Of a stretch of DNA of 10,588 nucleotides, positions 6,159 through 10,588 are shown piece by piece. The translations under genes and the position numbers were made by a program. Below the pieces are notes generated by a model. It did no database searches and was not told the origin of the DNA. It worked only from the letters and a program-made list of their open reading frames with translations. Position 1 is the stretch's first letter. Each line of letters begins with the position of its first letter. This DNA is from CAZAGD01 sp049699975 (lineage in GTDB: Bacteria > Desulfobacterota > SM23-61): positions 1-10,588 of the forward strand of contig JBNAWB010000128.1 in the NCBI GenBank assembly GCA_049699975.1. Reading direction: 5' to 3'.

Positions 6159-6679
6159 GTCCTGCCACCTCCTTCGTAAAGAATTCTGGCCATCAAAAAC
6201 CCTCCGATGAAGAAACAAGCCAAGGCAATGTAACCGCTTACTGCTAATTGGAGCGCACCGCTCAACCCATGACCGCTCGGTCAGCCATCGGCAAGACGGG
6301 CGCCAAACATGGCTATTATTCCTCCTCCAAAAGCGCCTATACCCCGCTTCATCTTGCTTTTTCCAAATCTTTTTTCCCACAAATTTGGTACGCCGCTCAA
6401 TCGGAAAGTACCAGAGGAAATAGCTGAAATAAAAGAGCCAAGGAAGATGCCCGCCACAAACATCCATTGCCAATCAACTTGAGGAACTTCTTTAATAAAG
6501 TAGGGCATTTTAGCTACCCGCTCGGCGCTAAAAATCTTTTCGATCATCCCTATTGACCTTACAAAAGTGGTGGAAGCTCCGAAATACTTGCCCACGATCC
6601 AAACTGACATAATAGAAAGAATCCCACTCAACGCCCCTGCTAAATAAGGATTCCACCCTTTCTTTTCCTGGATCTTCAT
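6155..6679 (-). CDS. YeeE/YedE-family transporter, N-terminal half, probable selenoprotein
   Basis: 174 residues if the in-frame TGA (6281-6283) is read as selenocysteine 133; 132 residues if it stops there. The part before it has hydrophobic segments (11-30, 70-90, 112-130) and ends GARLADG. The part after it continues without interruption as PSGHGLSGALQLAVSG, two hydrophobic segments and MARILYEGG, ending in a TGA that overlaps the next start codon (ATGA). In the YeeE/YedE family this spot is G-C-x-S-G-H-G, with the conserved cysteine exactly where the TGA lies. A SECIS-like hairpin follows the TGA. The ribosome site AAGGAG (6688-6693) supports ATG 6679. A simple Cys-to-stop nonsense mutation is the alternative, but the intact downstream motif and coupling to yedE-B favour read-through. 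Confidence 0.85.
6248..6265 (-). promoter_or_regulatory. Candidate bacterial SECIS hairpin
   Basis: On the mRNA, the 18 bases TTGAGC-GGTGC-GCTCCAA fold into a six-pair stem with one bulged C and an apical loop GGUGC. The loop begins 21 bases after the in-frame TGA, within the 16-37 range usual for bacterial SECIS elements, and has G in its first two positions as required for SelB recognition. A second short palindrome (TGACC-GAGC-GGTCA) includes the TGA itself. Both lie within coding sequence, as expected in bacteria. Confidence 0.65.
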
Positions 6680-6715
6680 GGCCGAATCTCCTTACCCTAC
6701 AATATGACCACCCAA

Positions 6716-6721
6716 ATTATA
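6716..6721 (-). promoter_or_regulatory. Possible -10 box before the yedE pair
   Basis: The 132-base gap between hsp20 and yedE-A contains a perfect TATAAT on the minus strand about 37 bases upstream of the yedE-A start codon. No convincing -35 box lies at the right distance, so this is only a candidate for separate transcription of the yedE-kinase-rubredoxin genes. Confidence 0.3.
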
Positions 6722-6785
6722 CAAGATTATGTTTTCCCATTTTAAAATCTCTTATATGTATATGATTTTTTGAACAACAGAATAA

Positions 6786-6798
6786 AGGGGCGGGAAAA
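6786..6798. repeat. 13-base inverted repeat arm, downstream of hsp20
   Basis: AGGGGCGGGAAAA here is repeated in exact inverted form at 7304-7316, so the two arms bracket the hsp20 gene at 13 bases past its stop and 33 bases before its start. In the transcript, the 5' leader and the 3' trailer would be complementary over 13 bases. Confidence 0.5.
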
Positions 6799-6811
6799 GC
6801 ATATAAATATT

Positions 6812-7270
6812 TCATTTTTTCTCAACTTTTAGCTCTATTTTCTTTGGCTTTGCTTCTTCTGCCTTAGGCAGATTAATTACCAAGATGCCATTTTCATAAG
6901 TAGCTTCCACTTTACTCGGATCTACTGCTGAAGGTAAATTAATCGCCCGCGAAAATTTCCCATAACAAAGCTCGCACCTAATGTATTCTTCATCCTTTAT
7001 TTCCGCTTCGGGCTTTCTCTCACCACTAATAGTTAAAGTATCCCCAATCAAAGAGATGTCGAGATCTTCCTTTTTCATTCCTGGAAGCTCAGCCCGCACG
7101 ATGAACTTATCTGCCTTTTCATACATTTCAATCGGCGGAGACCACCCTACCTCTTCCGCAGGAACCCGCCACCAAATTAATGGACGTCGCCATGGACGAA
7201 AAGGCCAACGCATCATCTCATCCATCATTCTTTCCATTTCTTCAAAAGGACGCCATCTTTCAATAGCCAT
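6812..7270 (-). CDS. Small heat shock protein, Hsp20/alpha-crystallin family
   Basis: 152 residues. The N-terminal arm is rich in Trp, Arg and Met (about 1-43). The alpha-crystallin domain spans about 44-137, with ELPGMKKEDLDI (61-72), LTISGER (79-85), FSRAINLP (106-113) and the signature YENGILVINLPK (125-136). The tail has an I/V-x-I/V-like anchor (IELKV, 145-149) that docks into neighbouring subunits. Such proteins form large cytoplasmic oligomers that hold unfolding proteins in an ATP-independent way. The ribosome site GGGAGGT (7279-7285 region) is well placed. It is the first gene of the minus-strand series, but a 132-base gap separates it from yedE-A, so joint transcription is not assured. 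No CIRCE operator is visible upstream. Confidence 0.96.
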   Translation of the reverse strand: MAIERWRPFEEMERMMDEMMRWPFRPWRRPLIWWRVPAEEVGWSPPIEMYEKADKFIVRAELPGMKKEDLDISLIGDTLTISGERKPEAEIKDEEYIRCELCYGKFSRAINLPSAVDPSKVEATYENGILVINLPKAEEAKPKKIELKVEKK

Positions 7271-7303
7271 ATTTTAATACCTCCCTTGCTTTTAGTCTTT
7301 TAA

Positions 7304-7316
7304 TTTTCCCGCCCCT
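7304..7316. repeat. 13-base inverted repeat arm, upstream of hsp20
   Basis: TTTTCCCGCCCCT on the plus strand, the partner of the arm at 6786-6798. It lies in the presumed 5' leader of hsp20, about 33 bases from the start codon, in otherwise AT-rich sequence, so the GC-rich core stands out. Confidence 0.5.
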
Positions 7317-7761
7317 CTTTTAAGCCATTCTTTGATAAAAATTTGCCATAATTTTCCCTTGATTGCTTTAGATAAAAAATCATAACCTCTATTTTATTTT
7401 TTAAATTTATTGGGCTGGATTTTTAAAAATAAATGTAAATTTCAAAAAAATTTTAATTCTCAAATAATTTCTAAACAATGGGTAGAATCTTGTATTTTCT
7501 TTTAAAAAAAATTGTATTTCTTAAAATATTAGGCCAGGAACATAAAAGAAATTTTTTTCTCAAAAGTACTGTGCTTGCGGTAATCTTCAGGGGTGCCACG
7601 TAAGAATAAAAGTTACAAAATTTTCTGAGAGGTGGATATACTTCAATTATCAAAAGAAACGGATAAGAAGCCCAACGGAAAACCTTGCAAGAACTCAGGG
7701 AGGATTTTAAGATCAGAAATTGGAAAGAAAAAAATCCATCACATTTTTAGCGCTGGCAAAC
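7317..7761. other. AT-rich intergenic region upstream of hsp20
   Basis: About 445 bases between the hsp20 leader and the tRNA terminator. It should hold the hsp20 promoter, but I see no well-matched -35/-10 pair and no CIRCE-type heat-shock operator. A weak TATGAT on the minus strand near 7378-7383 lacks a -35. Short open frames on both strands (minus 7471-7653, starting with TTG; plus about 7633-7800, starting with GTG) have no family resemblance or good ribosome site and are not called. Confidence 0.5.
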
Positions 7762-7794
7762 AAAAAAGGGGTCAGCTAAAATTGCTCACCCCTT
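7762..7794 (-). terminator. Intrinsic terminator of the tRNA-Phe transcript
   Basis: On the minus strand AAGGGGT pairs with ACCCCTT, followed inward by a G-G mismatch and AGC/GCT, with a seven-base AATTTTA loop. The stem runs into a run of six T (plus-strand A 7762-7767). It begins 8 bases downstream of the tRNA CCA end, a textbook arrangement. Confidence 0.9.
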
Positions 7795-7802
7795 AAAATC
7801 TT

Positions 7803-7878
<76 letters not shown>

Positions 7879-7892
7879 CCCTTATAAATTTT

Positions 7893-7920
7893 ATTATAAT
7901 GCCCCCCTATTTTTAGTCAA
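7893..7920 (-). promoter_or_regulatory. Sigma-70-type promoter of tRNA-Phe
   Basis: Minus-strand TTGACT (7915-7920), a 16-base spacer and a perfect TATAAT (7893-7898), ending 14 bases before the first tRNA base. It is squeezed between the stop codon of the RDD gene and the tRNA. The G-run in the spacer could be a GC-rich control feature, but there is no direct evidence. Confidence 0.85.
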
Positions 7921-7930
7921 GACTTTTTTA

Positions 7931-8659
7931 TCACTCTTTCTGTACTACAGTGCCCGCGATCCAGTCATGCCAGGAGCGTTTTTTAGAAGAAAAACCAACC
8001 CATAAAAAGCCTAAGCCTAAAGGGAAAGCCGAAAGAAAATAAGCCACAGCGCGGAGCAAAGCGCGACCTGTGCTCAGCGGATGGCCATCAGTCTGCACAA
8101 CACGCAAGCCAAAGATCATCTTGCCGATGGTTTGTCCCCAGACAAGATGAAAAAATGTAAAATAGCTTAAAGCTAAAAGACATCCCAAAGGGAAGAGGGC
8201 GGGCAAAATTATTCCCAAAAGGCGCAGTAAAGGAATTTCCCTTATTTCTCCAGGCATCATTTCCACAGCAATCAGGCCAATAATAACGAAGATTATAAAA
8301 GTAAAAAATATGATCGCCCCGTCTATAGCAAAGGCCATGAGGCGCAGCCAAAAACCAGCAGGTTGGCTCACTTTCAGACTGATCGGCCTTTTCACCTCTT
8401 CTTTAGCTTCTTCAGACTGGGCTAATTTTTCGCTTAATTTCTCTTTTTCTAATCTTTCCTCCTCTTTATTAATGAGGGGATTAATAACGGGAATTTCTTC
8501 TTGTCCGGGACTTTTTTCTATTTTTTCTTCGTCAGAAATAAAAACCTGCTCTTCATAAAAGCTCTTGAGCAACTCCCGCAGAGAAGAAAGATCTTCATGA
8601 CAATACGGGCAAATATCTATTTCATCAGGAACTTGCGCCCGACAACGTTTACACTTCAT
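7931..8659 (-). CDS. Zinc-ribbon and RDD-domain membrane protein
   Basis: 242 residues from ATG 8659. The start is a zinc ribbon: MKCKRCRAQVP...ICPYCHEDL with Cys3, Cys6, Cys17 and Cys20. A charged, Glu/Lys-rich, probably coiled linker follows (about 25-90). The rest is an RDD domain of about 150 residues with hydrophobic segments near 113-133, 146-170 and 203-222. It includes the Arg and Asp of WLRLMAFAIDG, the Asp of VVQTDG and the ending SWHDWIAGT. RDD proteins are inner-membrane proteins of mostly unknown role, some linked to ion exchange; the ribbon is cytoplasmic by inference. GAGGTG (8668-8673) lies 8 bases from ATG 8659 but only 2 from the ATG at 8665, so I prefer the former. It follows rsmE by about 60 bases, probably in one operon. 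Confidence 0.88.
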   Translation of the reverse strand: MKCKRCRAQVPDEIDICPYCHEDLSSLRELLKSFYEEQVFISDEEKIEKSPGQEEIPVINPLINKEEERLEKEKLSEKLAQSEEAKEEVKRPISLKVSQPAGFWLRLMAFAIDGAIIFFTFIIFVIIGLIAVEMMPGEIREIPLLRLLGIILPALFPLGCLLALSYFTFFHLVWGQTIGKMIFGLRVVQTDGHPLSTGRALLRAVAYFLSAFPLGLGFLWVGFSSKKRSWHDWIAGTVVQKE

Positions 8660-8723
8660 AATCATTTCACCTCGATTGACTTAAGAAATTATAGAAAGGA
8701 GCAAATTATTAAGCAAGAGGAAT

Positions 8724-9476
8724 TTATTTGTTACTTAAATCTCCAAAGAGGAATTGGAGCAAAGCCACGACTACCATTCCTGCTGTCTCTGAGCGCAAGA
8801 TGCGCGGTCCAAGATGGACAGGGACAAAGCCCGCAAGCTGGGCCTGGGCCGCTTCTTCATCGGAAAATCCTCCCTCAGGTCCTACAAGGGCATAAATACC
8901 CAAAGATGGGGCATGGATAATTTGAGCTAAAGACTTCTCTGCCTCTTTTTCCCAAACAAAAATTTTTAAAAAATCTCCGGGAACCTTTTGTAGAGCTTCT
9001 TTAAAAGAACAAGGCGGATGAATTTGGGGGATCTTTGAGCGCTGGCATTGCTTGGCAGCCGCCGCGGCAATCTTTTCCCAGCGATTTTTTTTGGAAATTA
9101 TTTTTAAGTCCTCCCAATTAGGCACAGAGCGTTGGCCATAAAAAGGCACTATCTCGGCAACTCCCAATTCCGTTATTTTCTGGATTAGCCAGTCAAATTT
9201 TGCTCCTTTAAGCACCCCTATGCCCAAGATGATCTGCAATGGAGATTCCTTGGTAGATATGGGATTAACAGATTGGATTTGGAAAACAACTTCACCATGC
9301 TTTATTTGCCTGATTAATGCCTCATATTCATGTCCTTCCCCATCAAAAAGGGTTACATGGTCACCTGGTTTAAGCCGCAACACTTGGCAAAGGTGGCGTA
9401 TTTCCTCTTTATCCATCAAGATGGCCTGGTCGCCCTTTATAAATTCTCTTTTAATAAAAAAACGCCGATGACTCAT
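8724..9476 (-). CDS. rsmE: 16S rRNA (uracil1498-N3)-methyltransferase
   Basis: 250 residues, normal for RsmE. The N-terminal PUA-like RNA-binding part (MSHRRFF, HLCQVLRLKPGD) leads into a SPOUT methyltransferase domain with LGIGVLKGAKFDWLIQKITELGV, the GPEGGF loop (199-204) and the knotted SAM-binding end LGPRILRSETAGM (222-234). It methylates U1498 in the 30S decoding region with S-adenosylmethionine. I chose ATG 9476 because relatives start with M-x-RFF and AAGGA is nine bases upstream. An earlier in-frame start at 9512 would overlap prmA by 31 bases. The chosen start is 5 bases after the prmA stop, indicating tight coupling; prmA-rsmE is a common bacterial gene pair. Confidence 0.95.
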   Translation of the reverse strand: MSHRRFFIKREFIKGDQAILMDKEEIRHLCQVLRLKPGDHVTLFDGEGHEYEALIRQIKHGEVVFQIQSVNPISTKESPLQIILGIGVLKGAKFDWLIQKITELGVAEIVPFYGQRSVPNWEDLKIISKKNRWEKIAAAAAKQCQRSKIPQIHPPCSFKEALQKVPGDFLKIFVWEKEAEKSLAQIIHAPSLGIYALVGPEGGFSDEEAAQAQLAGFVPVHLGPRILRSETAGMVVVALLQFLFGDLSNK

Positions 9477-9481
9477 TATTG

Positions 9482-10378
9482 CTATTCCTTTTTTAAGACT
9501 AACCCGACCCAACCATTCATTTCTTCTTCTTGCTTTAGTTGAAAGCCCAAGGGGGCAAAAGCTCCATAAATTTCCTTTTTCTGTTTCTTCAAAAACCCTG
9601 AAATGATCAAAGTGCCCTGAGGTTTAACTCTGCCGGCTAGACTATCTTTCACGATCATAAGCTCCTGAGGCAAAAGATTGGCTACCACTAAATCGAATTT
9701 ACCGCCAATTTGCTCTGGAGAAGCAAGACGAAAACTAATGCCCCGGTGAATTTTATTTAATTTGGCATTTTCTTGGGCAGCTTCCAGGGCTGCGTGATCA
9801 ATATCTATAGCTTGAATTTTTTTAGCCCCTAATTTTAAAGCAGCAATAGCTAAAATGCCAGAGCCAGTCCCCACATCGAGAACATCAGGGCGGCGGGAAA
9901 ATTGGGCCATTAATTTATCTAAAAATTTGAGGCACATCTGGGTAGTTTGATGAGTCCCTGTCCCAAAAGCCATACCTGGGTTTATTTGCAAGACTATTTC
10001 CCCTTTCTGCTTGCTATATTTCTCCCAGGGTGGTTTAACTACCAAACGAGGACTAACTTTAACGGGCTTAAAATTGGATTTCCAAGATTCGCCCCACTTT
10101 TCTTGAGGAATGATCCTGGTTTCCAAATTATAAAAATCGTTTCCACACAGATCCGCCAAGTAAGAACGAATTTTATCTTCTTTTTCCTTAAAAGATCCTT
10201 CTGGAGAGAAATAGGCTGTAAGCCTTTCTTCGCTTTTCCCAATTTTTTCCTGAATTAAACCTGTGCTGCCTTGGGAAAATAAAAATAGAGCGACGAGTTC
10301 CGTATAGGCCCTTGGAATTTCAAATCTAATTTCTAACCAGCTTTTTCTCTTTTTAGAATAAGGCATTTTTTGCATCAT
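9482..10378 (-). CDS. prmA: Ribosomal protein L11 methyltransferase
   Basis: 298 residues from ATG 10378. The N-terminal L11-binding region starts with SWLEIRFEIP. The linker WGESWKSNFKPVKVSPRLVVKPPWE is typical of PrmA. The catalytic domain has INPGMAFGTGTHQTT, the SAM-binding loop DVGTGSGIL (168-176), the acidic IDID strand end, and VANLLPQEL where Rossmann methyltransferases have their substrate motif. PrmA trimethylates lysines and the N-terminus of ribosomal protein L11 in the cytoplasm. The start is uncertain: an in-frame TTG at 10408 would add ten residues, and ATG codons at 10375 and 10366 are possible; none has a strong ribosome site. It is the first gene of the prmA-rsmE-RDD series. 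Confidence 0.94.
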   Translation of the reverse strand: MMQKMPYSKKRKSWLEIRFEIPRAYTELVALFLFSQGSTGLIQEKIGKSEERLTAYFSPEGSFKEKEDKIRSYLADLCGNDFYNLETRIIPQEKWGESWKSNFKPVKVSPRLVVKPPWEKYSKQKGEIVLQINPGMAFGTGTHQTTQMCLKFLDKLMAQFSRRPDVLDVGTGSGILAIAALKLGAKKIQAIDIDHAALEAAQENAKLNKIHRGISFRLASPEQIGGKFDLVVANLLPQELMIVKDSLAGRVKPQGTLIISGFLKKQKKEIYGAFAPLGFQLKQEEEMNGWVGLVLKKE

Positions 10379-10443
10379 AACGCATTCTTTTTTTAAAAAG
10401 TAGGGCAAAAAATATTCTTCTTTTATTTAAACAACCCCTTTTT

Positions 10444-10469
10444 AAAAAAGAGGGAGGTAACCCCTCCCT
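10444..10469 (-). terminator. Intrinsic terminator for a gene right of the window
   Basis: On the minus strand AGGGAGG pairs with CCTCCCT around a GGTTA loop, followed by CTTTTTT. It lies upstream of prmA and would end a minus-strand transcript entering from beyond the right edge, so prmA likely has its own promoter between here and 10408. No clear promoter pair is visible in that short AT-rich gap. Confidence 0.75.
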
Positions 10470-10507
10470 TCTTTCCCTTTAAGAAAAGGGTAAGTGGAGT
10501 TATGATT

Positions 10508-10588
10508 CACCGCAGAGCGCGCCAAGAGCGCAGAGAAATTTAAAATATATTTAGCCACAGAGAGCACGGAGGCCACAGAGAAAATTTT
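10508..10588. repeat. Dispersed CACAGAG-type intergenic repeat
   Basis: Two related units, CACCGCAGAGCGCGCC-AAGAGCGCAGAGAAAT and GCCACAGAGAGCACGG-AGGCCACAGAGAAAAT, are separated by a short AT-rich spacer. Words of this kind recur between genes in many environmental and deltaproteobacterial-type genomes. The stretch has no coding capacity and runs to the window edge, so its full extent is unknown. Confidence 0.55.

Noticed and set aside
6159..6473. Long upstream extension of the yedE-B reading frame
   Set aside because: It overlaps yedE-A in another frame and reads as a composition unlike any membrane protein; ATG 6158 has the ribosome site and the ATGA overlap.
7471..7653. Minus-strand open frame of 60 codons
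   Set aside because: It begins with TTG, lacks a ribosome site and resembles no family.
7633..7800. Plus-strand frame starting with GTG and rich in lysine
   Set aside because: It runs through the tRNA terminator on the other strand, has a poor ribosome site and no recognisable motif.
9477..9512. Earlier start for rsmE
   Set aside because: It would overlap prmA by 31 bases and add residues that RsmE proteins do not have; ATG 9476 has a ribosome site.
10508..10588. CRISPR array at the right edge
   Set aside because: The two units are related but not identical, are close together without spacers of uniform length, and resemble a known type of dispersed intergenic repeat.

Overview
The window comes from an AT-rich bacterial genome. 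The organism is probably an anaerobe with an active sulfur (and perhaps selenium) metabolism. Evidence for this is a rubredoxin, a TusA/DsrE2 sulfane-carrier pair, a two-gene YeeE/YedE transporter with a probable selenocysteine codon, and the remnant of a multiheme cytochrome c. An Hsp20 gene and the general gene mix would fit a Desulfobacterota- or Nitrospirota-like, possibly thermophilic, lineage. That placement is an inference from content, not from a phylogenetic marker.

Left part (1-2990): two copies of a short palindromic, MITE-like element lie in inverted orientation about 2.7 kb apart. Between them is a plus-strand cluster. Its first gene is a NifS/IscS-like protein that keeps the catalytic cysteine but has Gln in place of the PLP-binding lysine. 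It is followed by a DsrE2-type protein and a TusA-type protein. Behind these lies a broken multiheme cytochrome c gene with an in-frame TAG in its signal peptide. The layout suggests a sulfur-relay cassette enclosed by repeats.

Middle part (3082-7270): a plus-strand MFS transporter of the oxalate/formate-antiporter/monocarboxylate type converges on a minus-strand series. In transcription order this is hsp20, yedE-A (in-frame TGA, most likely Sec), yedE-B (ATGA overlap), a cytidylate-kinase-like protein fused to a BON-like domain, and a 53-residue rubredoxin. The yedE pair should import thiosulfate or another sulfur/selenium species. TusA/DsrE2-type carriers are the known intracellular partners of such transporters, so the two clusters may work together although they lie apart.

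Right part (7762-10588): minus-strand housekeeping genes prmA, rsmE and a zinc-ribbon/RDD membrane protein, then tRNA-Phe(GAA) with its own strong sigma-70-type promoter and a clear intrinsic terminator. The right edge holds a terminator for a gene outside the window and the start of a dispersed CACAGAG-type intergenic repeat.

The two most notable observations are the probable selenocysteine-containing YedE half-transporter with a SECIS-like hairpin and the desulfurase homologue that has lost its PLP lysine but sits with TusA and DsrE2.
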